Part shown: positions 23,390-35,520 of the stretch, piece by piece
How positions within the stretch are numbered: the stretch's first letter is position 1
Layout: the number at the start of each line of letters is the position of its first letter
Assembly: GCA_031841125.1 (NCBI GenBank)
Contig: CM063114.1
Coordinates: 2,666,001-2,730,000 of the forward strand
Reading direction: 5' to 3'
Source of the DNA: Acanthococcus lagerstroemiae
Lineage: Eukaryota; Arthropoda; Insecta; Hemiptera; Eriococcidae
Length of the DNA stretch: 64,000 nucleotides
Made by a program: the position numbers and the translations under genes
The notes under the pieces: generated by a model
Database searches by the model: none
Told to the model about the DNA's origin: nothing
What the model saw: the letters and a program-made list of their open reading frames with translations, nothing else

Positions 23390-24292
23390 TCAGCTTAAGG
23401 CCAGCAATGGTTCTGCTATCTCCTTAGGTGGATCATGCAACTTCATTTTTATCGATTTTTCTTTCTCTGAATCCCTGCTCTGGTGCGCGGCTAGCTTTCT
23501 TTTGAATTTCGATTGTTTTGTTGACTCATTAGCCTTAAGCGGTTCCTCCGAGGTCGAGTCCAGCATTGTCAATTGTTCTATAATATTCTTTGGTTGTTTC
23601 GGACGCGCAGAATCCTCTACCGTCGCGTTTTTATTCACATAGACCACGTAATACTGGGAGTACGATTTACTAGGCGCGGTTATGTCGGCAAAGTCTCTGA
23701 AATGAGCGAAAAAGTCGCCACCATTTCGGAACGCCGGTGGAGGATTCTTTTTGTGCACTCGACCATGAGTGCTGCTTCCGAGATACGTGTATGGTTCGTT
23801 TTCTGAGGTGAAATCAGCATCATCCCTTTCTTCTGCGTAATAAGTGCCCCCTTTCACGACTCCGAAATTTCCGGATCCTAGGATATTGTCGCTGGCGCCG
23901 CTGAAAGGTACATCTCGGTAGCTGGCTGTCTTGAAAGCTGGTTTGAAAGAGTGTTCAGGGTATAGCAGTGGCCTCGAATGACCTAGAGGAGAGTTATTGC
24001 CGAACAAAGGCGCGAATGACTGAAAAAAATTTTGACTTTCGGGAGCGTTGTCTTCAGTGGAATTTTTACTTGGTCGACTTAGGCTCTTCCTGTTTTGTCT
24101 CTGAAATATCGAGATATGATTGTATGTAAAGTCTGGAAAAACTGTTTTCGCATTGTATCTTACTTGCGTCCTCGATTCAGTTGATTTGACAAAATAGTAT
24201 ACTTACTGGCAGTTTGACTTCGGTTGAGTGTGATCTTTTTAATTCAGTCAGCGGTTCAGTTTCTGTAATATCTACCCTTTCACTATGGTTTC
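23390..24292 (-). CDS. Unrecognised secreted protein, coding exons 2 and 3 (exon 1 proposed at 58634-58739)
   Basis: Read on the minus strand, exon 2 is 24292-24207 (acceptor TTTCAG, donor GTAAGT) and exon 3 is 24100-23390 (acceptor TTTCAG, stop TGA). Exon 3 alone gives 236 residues and the frame is continuous across the junction (EVKLP then RQNRKSLSRPSKNS). With the proposed signal-peptide exon the protein is 300 residues. In that numbering there are five N-glycosylation sequons (N37, N77, N99, N222, N255). An aromatic core spans about 193-218 (DFFAHFRDFAD, SYSQYYVVYV). The C-terminal third is Lys/Glu-rich, with KRK and KEK stretches. Dibasic sites occur, so prohormone-like processing is possible. 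I do not recognise the family and see no enzyme motif or transmembrane segment in these exons. It is convergent with Nup155. The exons are supported by splice sites, frame and composition; function is unknown. Confidence 0.75.
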
Positions 24293-24912
24293 CTGAAAGC
24301 AGAATGAATGCATTATTTTATAATTAAAGTGAAGATACGGTGTTTTTAGAAACAACGAAGGCCATGAAAGTTATTGTAAGTATAGCAGATGCTCTGCGGT
24401 GAGAGATTGTTGATTAATGTATAGTGTTAACCTTTGAAGTAAATTACACAAATTGGTTTTCTCAAATTCGACATGTGTGTCTTTCTAACACATTTACATT
24501 TTCCCTTGCTTTATGCTTGGTTTACTGGACACCTCAAAAATAAGAATTCATGTGAAAGTGAGTATAGGCCCATTTCATACGAAAATGAGCTTGGTTTTCA
24601 AAAACCAATGCTGTGGATAATTAATAGGAGAATATGGTAATTTTATCACGTGTGCTGAATCAACACACACATTGTGAAAAGAAGAATTCAGAATACTGTT
24701 TACTAGCTGATTTATAATGCCTTTCAATTATTCGATTACGGTTCTCTGTGAAGAAATACTATAAACTTATTGTCACCCCTTAACATACACACAGGGAAAC
24801 TTGTGTATCATTTCAACACACAAGCCAGTGTGTATCGGAATAACACGCATAGGCAGGGAGAATCTTTCAACAAAAAAAAAGTGTGTCATTTCAACAAACA
24901 AGTCCATGTAAA

Positions 24913-25060
24913 GAGGTTACAATCAAAACTAACCCTTGCCAGTTTACTCCAAGTGCTCAAATAGACAAAACGCTGTAGGCGGGTGCAGAAGTATCTGTTG
25001 CTGCGCCGTGAATTTGTGGTATATATTCAGTGTTCGTGGGAAATCGACTGTGCGAGAATG
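24913..25060 (+). mobile_element. Palindromic MITE family, diverged half copy
   Basis: The order ATCAAAACT, CTTGCCAGTTTACTCCAAG, GCTCAAATAGACAAAA, CGGGTGCAGAAGTATCT and GCTGCGCCGTGAAT matches the left arm of the palindromic elements at 35521 and 42254, but with many substitutions and no right arm. It is the oldest-looking member of the family here. Confidence 0.55.
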
Positions 25061-25260
25061 GTTGCAGTAGCTAAAATTGAAGGAGACTTTTGGAAAGTGT
25101 CATTTTTGATGCTCACTTGGCCGTTGCATCATGAGCATTGTTCTTGAGTTGATGGGAAACGTGCAGAAAAGTGTATTAATGAAATGTGCTTTACAACGAA
25201 AATATACCGTATACTATGTTGGATTGAACAAAACAAAATTTTCATCACAACTTATGATGT

Positions 25261-25551
25261 GAGAATCAAAACCAACATGTGCTTTTAAAAAAAAAAACAA
25301 GGTTAGGGCGCTATCTGATGAAGCAAAAAAAGTGCTATAAGATGGTCATAACGAGAAACTGAGAATAAAAACTGATACTTGACCTTGGCAAGTGTCAGGT
25401 TTGATTCTCATTGTATGAATCACAGATGATTTTACAACGAATATCTTGTTTCTCAGATTTTCTTATCATGACCATCTTGTAATGCTTAATTTGCTCCATC
25501 AGCCAGTGTCCTAACCCTGTTTTCCATTTTTTGGCAAGTGTCGGTTTTGAA
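25261..25551. repeat. Fold-back element with long imperfect arms
   Basis: The left arm (about 25261-25368) and the reverse complement of the right arm (about 25440-25551) align over roughly 100 bases. Both contain ATCAAAACC, ACAAGGTTAGG / ACAGGGTTAGG, CTGATG.AGCAA, AAGATGGTCAT and GAGAA, with gaps. The loop is about 70 bases. An extra copy of the arm end (TTGGCAAGTGTC) at 25384 suggests internal duplication. Typical of a fold-back or MITE-like transposon; no coding capacity. Confidence 0.55.
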
Positions 25552-27489
25552 TCGAACATCTGCATGTGTTGTTCTAAATCAGAGGCTAGAATTGTAATGT
25601 ATGAATTCCATGTTGAAACCTGAAGATTGATGCAGTATTTAACATGAAAATAAATATCTGCTAGATTACTTTGAATTTTTTTATGTTTGTTGAAAAGGCA
25701 TACAATGCCAATCACTTGCACCATCCTATGTGCTCTAAATGATAAGCGATACTGTGTTTTGTATGTTTAAATGACTCAAATTGGCAGAGAACGTATTCAA
25801 ATGTGAAAGCGTGTCATTTCAACACAAACGTTTGTGTGTCATTCCAGTGCATCAAAAGCGCAATATCTGAATTTCCTGCTAATGCCTGGAATTCGACTTG
25901 GTAGCTGTACTTTTATGAATTTTAAGCCTTGTTCAGAAAATTTACAATGTCACGTGGACCTTCTTATGGCTTGTAAATGACGTTCTATGCTGCGTCATTT
26001 TGTGTGTTGAAATGGAACATGCATGCTGAGAAAATATTTCAGATAGTGTGTCATCCTGATACAAAAGCACTCATTTTCGTGGTTAAATGCCGAGTGTCGT
26101 ACCTCATCGAAATATTGAAGCTTAGTTCCACGTGTGTTTTAGCCACCTTTTCTGGCTAATTTCAGTGGTGTAAGGATTAGATTCATGTAAGATATGTTGG
26201 GGCATGACATATACATCATGGTTCTGCACTTGACAGTTTTTGGTAAACTTAATTGAAAGCAGCTATGGCATTTTGAGCGTTAAGAATCCGGAAAGTATGG
26301 TTTTTGAGTCACCCGTTACGTTCTTATGGGTTCGTATTAAAATGTAATATAGTGCGATGTTTGCTCAAAATATTGAATGCATCCGGAATATTACAAAAAC
26401 TGAAGATGTAAAGTGAAAGGGGACCTCACAAGTAATTGGTATAATGATCCGGAACCTAAATTACCTTAACTACTTTTTGAAGTTAAATTAGCCAGCTGTA
26501 GTTACACCTACAGGAATCATACAAATTCAGGAAACCCATCATCGCAGTCGTGTTATATTGAAAATGACAAATGATAATCGGAGATAATAATGAGTACCAG
26601 AAATCCCCATAAATAGATACCGAGCTAGAAAGTACATTGAAAATGACCCCGTGAAATCTTAAGGACAATGACGCAAAACGAGTACCTATCTCAGTACCTA
26701 CTCTTTATGCAATCAAATGAAAAGGAATTAGAACGATATGTGTTCTACCTTGAAAAATAAAACTCGAAGAGAATTTGTTGACGACAAATGGCCACGAAGA
26801 ATCTCAGGGGAGAAACGAAGGAATGCTTTGTGCCAACTCTTAAACGGAAATTACTTCTTCAGTGAGTATAGGTACTAGACAAAGAGGCTCGGCTACTGGG
26901 TAGGTCGAGAAGGGTTGAACACGAAAGTAAAACTCTATTGCAAATTAAAATTCTAACGGAAATTGGCAGTTGCGAAATCCTAAAAGTTCCACGTGCTCAT
27001 TGGGTTCGAACAGTAATCTGGGATCTGGCGTTTCAATGGAAAATATTTCTCAGTTATCTGTACAAGTGATTTCATGTACAAGATCAAACAGTAGTTGAAA
27101 AGGAGAAGTTTTCACGCTATTACAGATTTTTCGAAGAAAAGAGAGGTATTTTTATATTATTTTGAGATTATCTTGTCCCAAAAGTTATTCTAACGTGTAG
27201 TTGTAACGTGTTTGGGTAATTCTAAAGTAATATAATTAACAGTTCTAAAAGAGTTCAGGTAGCGGTAAATTGCAAGAGTTATTCTATGCGGTAGTTCGGC
27301 TGTGATCAAGTAATTATATAAAATAGATACGGCAATTTTAAAGGAAAATTCAAGAAGTTGCAAATAGTTAATTCTCAGAGTTGAAATGAAAAGGGAGAAT
27401 TTTGCATTTTGATGATGAACCTTCACGAAACGTTGCTTTTTGGTATGCAAGTAATGTGTCAGTAATAAAAACTCGCCTCTCAAAGAAGA

Positions 27490-28660
27490 CTACAAGACAT
27501 GGACACTTTAAAAACTCTTTCAGAATCGTTCGCGGCCATTCCAAGCTTGATTAAGACTTTTTAACGTTCTTCTAGACTTGTTCAAGATTCTGTAGGATTC
27601 TTTAAAATTTGTTTGAAACATTTCTAAGACTTGTTGAAACTTCTTAAAGACTTTTTTTTAGACCTGTTTAGGACTTTTGGACCCGACCTAGACTTTCCGA
27701 AACTCATTTGAACGGGTTCAGGATTCTTTGAGATCCTGCTCATAACCGAGATCATGTGAAAGTCGACGCTGTCCTGCATGTAGAAAATTTGGTGCTGAAA
27801 GAGTGACGGATATAGGCGACTCGATACTTATTTCAAAGATTTCCGGGCATGTCTTAGGCTTTACCAAAACTCTCTCAGACACACCGAAGGCACGTCAGAA
27901 CATTATTTTAAAACTGTTTTAAGACTTGCGCAGACTTTTTCAACATATTTTTCACTTGTTGAAAACACTTACGGACTCTTTTAGCATATCTGAGAAAGGC
28001 TTCCCATGTCTAAAATAGGTCAGAAATGGTCTTAAAAGAGTCAGCAAGTTTTAATGGAGCCTTGATGAAGAGTCTTTAAGAATCTTAAATGAGTCTAGTT
28101 ATCTAGAAATCTCAATCAACCCTGAAATAGTTTCAGGGGATCTGGAGAATATTTGAGTCTGAAAAAGTCTTGAAGTGTTTTAAATAGTTTGAAGAGTCCA
28201 GAACATGTTTGGGTAAGTCGTTTAAAATGTTTTTAAAGAAACAGGGGTGGATACAGAAAACAATTGCGGGGTCCGAATGAAAACTTGTTATAGACGAAAC
28301 ATAATAGATAGACAAATTTAAATACTTCGGGTAGGGGGAGGGGGTTCGACACGGACCCCCCTGTATTCGCCACTGTAAAGAAATATAAGGAGTTTGAAAC
28401 AAGTTTGACATCGTCAAAATAGTCTTAGTAAGTTTGAATGGAAATTTTAAAGAGTAGCAGAGAGTCTCAGTGAAACCTGGAATAATCTTATTAATGAATT
28501 TAGAAATCATCTAAAATGGTCTTGAACGAGTTTGAGCCGTCTGAACAGAGTCATATAGTGCATGTAAATGAACTCTCGAAGTGTTTCAAAAAGTCTCCAT
28601 CAGGTATAGAATAGTTTTGAATGAGTTTAGAACAGTGTTAAAGAGGCTTAAGTGAGTTTA
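27490..28660. repeat. AGTCT-type degenerate satellite, orientation switches mid-array
   Basis: From about 27490 to 28000 the complement reads out (AAGACTT, GGACTTTTGG, TAGACTTTCCG). From about 28010 to 28660 the direct form does (GAGTCTTTAAG, GAGTCTAGTT, TGAGTCTGAAAAAGTCTTG). The texture is the same as in the Nup155 intron. It is interrupted by the hAT-like MITE at 28242-28375. Confidence 0.6.
28242..28375. mobile_element. hAT-like MITE (134 bp) with perfect 8-bp target duplication
   Basis: The ends are CAGGGGTGGATACAG and, read inward from the other side, CAGTGGCGAATACAG. They are flanked by the identical octamer TAAAGAAA (28234-28241 and 28376-28383). Eight-base duplications and CAG.GGCG-type termini are hallmarks of hAT-superfamily elements. 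There is no coding capacity. It sits inside the AGTCT satellite, which therefore predates it. Confidence 0.75.
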
Positions 28661-29649
28661 GAAGAATAATTTCACATTTTTATTGTGATTGAGGAAAACT
28701 CGTAGTACCCTAATTCTCATAATGTCCATGTTCTGTCACTGAAAGGTTTTATGAATATTTCTCACTTGAGGGAGCACCAAAAATTGCTTAGAATTATCAC
28801 TACCTCACCCACCCTGAATAACAAACACACTACTTTCATAAGAATTTGAATAACATGAGTGAGCTTGAAGTATTGTCCAACCACCTGGTACAGAAAGTCT
28901 TTCACAAAATACTCCCTATACAAGTTATATGCAGCTATCGGTTAGTTTCTGCTTCTCGTGTGAACATTGAATGGTGATTAGGACCCGAACTCGGTGGTCA
29001 GTTAACTCCAGACTTAGAGAAGGCAAATACGCTACAGACTGTGCAGTGGAGTTAGGAACTACGCTGTAACAAACCGGTCAAGGTAAGAACGTTAGTTCAC
29101 AAAAATATCACATAAAATTAACAAACCATGACGAGTGTACGAGATGTATCACCCAATGCCTACAGAAAAACCGATGTAGCAACTAATTTTTTTCTCGTTG
29201 GAAAAACACCATTTTTCTTATACGTATTTGAATTATGGGCGTACCTACACTTTTGCTAGTAGTTGATGATGAATTGGTGTATATTTTGTATTGTATTAAG
29301 ATAGTGGCGGAGCCAGGAAGCCAACTGGAAGGGGCTATTCAAAAAGCGTAAAATTTAATAGTTTTACACCCTCTTCCTTCCTGAATACTCGAATCTTTTC
29401 TGTCGTTAGGTGGTAATTGAGTGAATAAATGAGAAATGCACAATACCTACTTGGAGTTTTGAATACTTTATATTGTTGACTCTATCTCCTTGATGATGTA
29501 AAAAATGAAGAACTTTTCCCAAGTGTACTATAAAATTTTGTGAACTCATTGGATTCTGAACCGAACGACTAAGTATTCTTGATGGAGAATTTTCCGCGTT
29601 GATCACAAAACCTCTTGTGGAAGAAGGAAACCTCGTCTTTGAAACCAGC

Positions 29650-30020
29650 CAAGATTGTTAAGTCTTGAGTGGTCATGTTATAAGAATCTTTTAGACTTTT
29701 CCAAATTTGATTAAAACTCGTTAAAGTTCTTCCAGACTTGCTCAGTATTCGCTTAAACAGTTCAAAACTCGCTTAGCATTCTTTATAACTCTTTGAAATT
29801 TGACTATGACCCTTCAGAACATGGTCAAGAGTTTTTAAAGCTTTTTAAGGCTCGTATAAGACTGACTGATTGATCAAAACTCGTTTAAGAGTCCTAATGA
29901 CTGTATCAGACTTACTGAAGACTTTTTACGACTCTTCCAGGCTAGATTGTAAGACTTGAGACGCCTTCATACTTATTTAGGATATCCCTAAATACTCTTA
30001 AAATTTTAATAGGTTTTTGA
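29650..30020 (-). repeat. AGTCT-type degenerate satellite, reverse orientation
   Basis: Recurrent AGACTT/AGACTC words with T-rich spacers (CTTTTAGACTTTTCC, CCAGACTTGCTC, TTAAGAGTCC, GTAAGACTTGAGACG) give the same texture as the intron-24 array of Nup155, but mostly on the opposite strand. Confidence 0.55.
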
Positions 30021-32812
30021 TTGAAACTCGATAAGACATAACCACTTCTGATGAATTTTCAATTTTAATTTTTCCTTGTGAGAGGGGTTATTACCCCCAC
30101 TACCTCCCGTATGTATCTGCGTTTGTTTTTGCGAATAGATATATCTTCAAGTTCTGGTTAAGATCTGGTAATACCTTTCAGTAATGTTTTTAGAACTGAT
30201 AACTTCTGAATGGTATTAGGAAATTGCAGCATTTCGAATGATGTATTTGTATCCCAGCGTGGCAATCAAACAGAAATTTTAGTAAAATATGGTTTAGTAA
30301 CCCTTTTTATTTGGCAACAGCTAACTTTTTAGCTATTGATGATTGAGAAATAGTGCCAACGACAACCTCATTTCTGCATCAGCAACCAAATTTTCATTTT
30401 TATTAACGGTTCATTTTGTTTCTCATCAGTTTTTAATCGCCTACAATTTTCTCAGCTGAGGGACATCTATGATGTATGATAAGGATAATGTTCATGTAGA
30501 TCAATAAATAGATAGTCACCCTGATGCTAAAATGTGGATTCCCATAACCTCGTCAGTTCACACGACAGATATTTCATAGACTGTACAAGTTTTAAAGCCA
30601 TAGAGTGTTGGAAATGTGTAATGAAGATTCACTATTATCGGTGAACATTTGCCTTTTAGGTTTTGAAGGTAGGCTATAGTTTTTTTTCACTTGAGGCGCT
30701 GTATAGGTACATAGTACGAGTATAATAAACCGCCTTTTTAGTAGCCAAAAAAAAGCCGATGGTAGGCGTTTTGTTACACGGATCAGTTCGCATAGCCGAA
30801 TGTCTATTGTCGGTTGTGTGTTATTGTTCACTACTAAAACAGCGATTTGCCATCCTTCATAGCACCTCACTTATGAGTCGCTCTTATTTCTCTGTCATAT
30901 GTGGACACAAACAGATCTCTGGGTTGAAATTGGAATTAAGGTCGTTCCTTGGATTCGCATGTCTGCTTACTCAACTTTAGTATTATGCAATGAAATTTTA
31001 ATGCGAAAGAAAAACTTATCCTTTTATTTTTTCAAAATATGTAACATGCTAACACAGTTAGTTCTGTTGTACTCTCAAGAGCTATCAAACGATGATTTCA
31101 ATTATGATGCGGATGCTTTAGATACAATGATATTCGTAATCTCATAAGCAACCAACATCATACAACATGTGATTGGGTCTGCTTACTCCTACTTGTGAAG
31201 GGGCCTGGATAAAACAATGAAAGAATATGTTTATAGACTTATCTCCGTGTCTGTTTGTCTCTAACACAATCTTACTCTGTTCGATTAAGTATTGCAGCTG
31301 TCGGAATACCGTGCTCCTTTTCCCTCTTCGTATTATTCAAATATCATGGTGAAGAGTAAAGAACCATTCACGCGGTGAATATTCAAACGAGATTACGTAG
31401 TTCGATTATTGAGAACACTACAACGACATGTTTGAACTAATTAGCTCAAGACCTATAAGTTTTAAAAAACACTATAAGCGAATGAACATAGGTGCCTTAT
31501 ACTCGAAGCACATAGCCAAAACCCGGGCCCCACTGACTAAATTACTGTCGTAGATCTTTAAAACATGTTGATTAGAGCCGGTCGTATTTTCGATAATCAA
31601 TCCGTTTCACAAACATCAATCGTTCGGTGCAGTGAACCGACTAACAAATATTTTAATTCAGAAGAAAGAAAAAGAGAGAGAAAGAAATGAGAACGCATGT
31701 AAAATATGGGAACATTATAGTGATACGGTGCATTGAATTCCTGTGGTGTTAACCTTAGAGTAGTTTGTCCTTATAATACCGAGAACATTTTTTAGACCAT
31801 TTTCACCTCAATTTCGTAAGAATAACCGAAAACAGCAGGTATATGTTGTCTGTATACAGCTGTTACAAATCAGACGTGCTCCGGTCTTTACACAGAGTGG
31901 GTTGAAAACTGCTCAAATTCCTCGAGCATTGTTACGTAAAAATTGATTCGGAATAAAAACAAAAAGTTATTGTTAAGATTACAATGTGGAGGTTGAACCT
32001 TGACTTAGAAAGATTACACTTGACTTATTTTTCATTTTCACGAAGTCAGAAATTGCTGATTGGCTTGGCGAACGGCGGCTAGTTTGGCGAAGAATAAGTA
32101 ATTCGAGGTCTTCAGATTGAGAGACAATAAAGAGTTATGTATACAGAAGCGAACACAGAGACTGGGAACAGAATGATTTTTCCCCGAGTAGTAAAAACTC
32201 TCCTCACCATTCGATTCTAATTTCGCGTTAGCATATCACGTAGATCTCATTATCAACTTCCAGCTCGTAACAGGTATCTGCCTACACTATAAGTCATAAG
32301 CTATTTAAAATTAGAAGAAAAAAAAAGAAGAGGAAATACGAATACTCAACACTGGTAAAACCTGTGAGAATAATTATACTACATTGTGCCTTCGTGAGAA
32401 ACGTGACATCAAGCATTCATCATTAAACTCACAAATTAGCAGTGATAATCCAAACAATCGCGGAGAATTAATTCTCGAAGGGCAGTCCGCTGAATGTTCG
32501 CACTTAGCGAGCGTATAATTATTAGCTACCTCCCGCACCTATAAAAAATGGAAGTTAATCCGATGGCTCACACTTTGAATTGAACCCGCATCTAAAATGC
32601 GAGTATCTGAGGTTTATAGACAGTACGAACATGACTGTAAAATTTTTCGTAATTTCAGCGAAATAGGCTAGTCACAGTTCATGACTTTTTGAAGTGCGGA
32701 TATAGTCTATGTACTACTTGAAAATCATTTTCATTTTTCCACGAGAGTGACAATTAGCTCTTTGTATCATATTTTTATGGGAAGCGAGAGTGATGTACAA
32801 ATAGTTTATGGA

Positions 32813-33070
32813 CTGTCTGCTTGGCCGAGTGGATAGCGCGTTGGTCTTGGAATCCGGAGGTACCGGGTTCGAGCCCACGTAGCAACTCTCCAGATTTCGA
32901 CCTAGGCCGGTTTTTTGGTCAGAAAGGAAGAGGACTAAGATAGCCCTAACAGCCTCCTCGACGTCTCTGAAGTAATGCTCAAAAGGGCGGATTCCCGGGC
33001 TCGGGTTGAGGGCAAATTAGAAAAAAGAGATGCCTACAAAGGCCAAAGAAAACGAGAAGCATTGTCGAGG
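32813..33070 (+). mobile_element. tRNA-derived SINE
   Basis: The head carries a good RNA polymerase III A box (TGGCCGAGTGG, 32822-32832) and B box (GGTTCGAGCCC, 32866-32876) at tRNA spacing, with a CTTGGAA anticodon-like loop. Acceptor and anticodon stems pair poorly. A tRNA-unrelated body of about 180 bases follows (with GGCCGGTTTTTTGG and AAAAGGGCGGATTCCCGGGC), so this is a SINE and not a working tRNA gene. Its 3' end is approximate, where the sequence returns to AT-rich background. Confidence 0.65.
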
Positions 33071-34189
33071 TAGATTTTTAAAACTTTAGAGCTCTTTAGC
33101 CGTTTTGCAGCCGAATTCTCCCCTTCCCTCCCCCAAAATTATGTTTGTCTATCTGCTTGTCCACCTCCACTACCTGTTTGACTTGATGGGACTCAGTTAT
33201 GGCTTTTAGACGCAGTTAAGACTCACCGAAAGCAGGGGCATATCCAGAAACACTTAAATAGCGCTGGTCAACCCTTGAAGAAATATGAAAAATCTCTATG
33301 TTTAGTCAACCCTCAAGCTAACGCGCATTAGAAAAGCTGATATTGTAAAATAAATCAATTATTTCTGTTTAATCGATCACTTTTCAATTAATCGATTGCC
33401 TCCAATTTATTTATTGGTCATTTCATTACCGACAGTAAGACGTCTAAGAATTCTTTTATTTGTGCGAAAAAACTAATGCAACATAGTCGTATGTACGTAC
33501 ATGCATATCTTTCTTGTCAACCCACCCTCGCCTTCTTCTTGTGAGTATATCATAATAAATTGCTTTAATTACAAATACCTTACTCAAGTGAAGTTTTCTT
33601 ATTAGGCAGAAAGCGACGTAAAAACACCTAATTTGTAAATCTACTTTATTGAACGTTTTTTCTTCTATAACACTTCGATTTTCCGTATCTCCTCGCTATT
33701 TCCTAATAAATAAAAAATAAATGGTATTCGAACTGAGGAAATTAATAGTACCTTCAAAAATAGTCCTTACATATTCGATTCGATCCATCTTACGGGAGAT
33801 GAGACCGATCAAAAACTTTGGTCTTCCCTCCCTATTCTCAATACTGACCGATTTTACTAAAATGCGATAAGGTTCTGTTCTCAGGGGGACTTCATTACTC
33901 AGATGAATAAGGAATTAATACCATCAGTTTTGTTTTTCTTTTTATTTATTAATGTTTATTGTATAAAACGTCCAGAAGAATTCACCTCGCCCACCATTCC
34001 CGCATTTGGATCTAATTTTCTAAAAAAAAAAAAAATGTTTCTGTGTATAATTATTAGAAGGAGGAAAAAACGAAACTTCTTAGAGTATTTACGAGTTGAT
34101 CGAATGAAAAATTTTCAAAATAGGGTAATAAACATATTTTCGACTTCCAATGAACATCTGTGGTAAGTCCCAAGTGTCTGGAATTTGTG

Positions 34190-34485
34190 ACTTCAGTTTA
34201 CACTCTGATAAGTCATTTTTGGACTTGCTAAAATTCTTTAATGGCTTATTAAAACTTACTTACACTTTGTGCAAGCTATTTAGACCCATTACGTGCGCTT
34301 TTATGTCTCGTAAAGATTATTATTGTTTGACTAGTTAGGATTACGTTCAGACTCCGTCAAGACCAAATAATTACTCATTAAGGCTATTATAAGACTCCGT
34401 TAGACTCACTGAGACTCAGTAACACTCTCTTTGTTTCGACTCCTTCTGACTCGTGAATATTATTTTATGAATCATTAAAACGTGT
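34190..34485 (-). repeat. AGTCT-type degenerate satellite (left of a LINE insertion)
   Basis: Complement-type words (AAAGATTAT, GACTCCGTTAGACTCACTGAGACTC, CGACTCCTTCTGACTCG) form the array. It resumes at 34796 beyond a LINE 3' end, suggesting the LINE landed inside it. Confidence 0.45.
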
Positions 34486-34489
34486 TGAA

Positions 34490-34795
34490 ACACTCACCTG
34501 CACCTCCTCGATCCATACCCCCCCCCAATGCCCTAAATGCTCCTCAAATGAACTCATTGTCGAACGTATACTTCACTGCCTTTCACTTAACTCTCACCAC
34601 CAAAAACATCAACTACCACCAACAACGAAAAGCATGCTCCAAAACAACCCAATGACAATAGATAAACTCATCTCCTTCCTCCACGACACAGACCTTTTTC
34701 CATTAATTTAACCATCTCTACCAGCCGAGGCATATAGCCCTTGGTGCAGCTAGTGGCTCGTAAATGAACAAATAAATATATTCAGATTTGTGAGG
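34490..34795 (+). mobile_element. 3' terminus of a Jockey/I-type non-LTR retrotransposon (pseudogene fragment)
   Basis: One frame from TGC at 34529 to the stop TAA at 34709-34711 encodes CPKCSSNELIVERILHC, the zinc-knuckle-like Cys/His motif found near the C-terminus of these LINEs. It ends with DKLISFLHDTDLFPLI followed by the stop, which fits the usual ..LL.FL..TGL.. tail. A short 3' untranslated region then ends in an AAATAAATA tail. The 5' parts are missing: this is a 5'-truncated insertion in the degenerate satellite. Clade assignment is approximate. Confidence 0.6.
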
Positions 34796-34990
34796 ACTCT
34801 TTTAATACTTTTTAAGAATTGTTATAGAGTCTCATCAAGACAGAGGGTTAGGCCGCATTAAAAGAACTCATCAAAATTCCCGAACTCCCGTGCAACTCGT
34901 TGAGATTTTGGTGAACCTCTTCAAGGCTACTCAAGACTTTGTTGACTCCTGAAAACTTTGTTTAAATCCCATAAGGCTATATAAGACTCT
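34796..34990 (-). repeat. AGTCT-type degenerate satellite (right of the LINE fragment)
   Basis: Continuation of the array at 34190-34485: GTGAGGACTCTTTTAATAC, TAGAGTCTCATCAAGAC, CTCAAGACTTTGTTGACTCC and ATAAGACTC. Confidence 0.45.
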
Positions 34991-35520
34991 TAGTCAGTTC
35001 ATTCTTTTTTCATTTTTCTTTTTGAATCTCATTATGAGGAGCGTAACGAAGTGAATCACATTGGGAGGAAAAGACAGACGAGTTTTCCAATTGAAGGCTC
35101 CAAAATTTCGTTCGCTCCGTTCGCCAAATATATATTTCAAGTTTTTTGACGATTTGAGTCGTAAATAAAAATAGACGAAAATGAGTCTATTTCGCACTCT
35201 AACTTTAAGGTCAGATTTTTCAAATATGATGGCTATTTCTCAGTTTCTCCTAACTGATCGAATAGGTTAGAAGGGGAGGTTTCCCACTCCTGTTCACTGC
35301 TTCATGGCCACTTTCCTGCTGAGTGCCTCGAAATGTACTACGTTTCTTTTTACCTCTCACCGATTAAGACTCCAGGGTTCGTATTGAGACCAATACTCAA
35401 TGAGACCGGTCGTGTACATAATTTATGTCCTTGGCAATTAGACAGAGCGTCGTGGGTTTTAATTTCGGTACTTCTCTGTACATTTTCACATTCTCCTAAC
35501 ATTTCTGCGTTTCAACATTT

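Larger units (their letters stand above)
24800..26060. repeat. Scattered TGTGTCATTTCAACACA motif cluster
   Basis: Near-copies of the partly palindromic motif TTGTGT(G/A)TCATTTCAACACA occur around 24802, 24880, 25808 and 25833, with a weaker one at 26045. Related GTGTGT/ACACAC words appear from 24470 on. The copies lie on either side of other repeats, suggesting an old element broken up by later insertions. Confidence 0.4.

Noticed and set aside
29303..29400. Third hAT-like MITE starting TAGTGGCGGAGCCAGG
   Set aside because: Only one terminus is visible, with no opposite end or duplication, so it is not called as an element.
32813..32885. Functional tRNA gene
   Set aside because: A and B boxes are present, but acceptor and anticodon stems do not pair properly and an unrelated body follows; a tRNA-derived SINE fits better.
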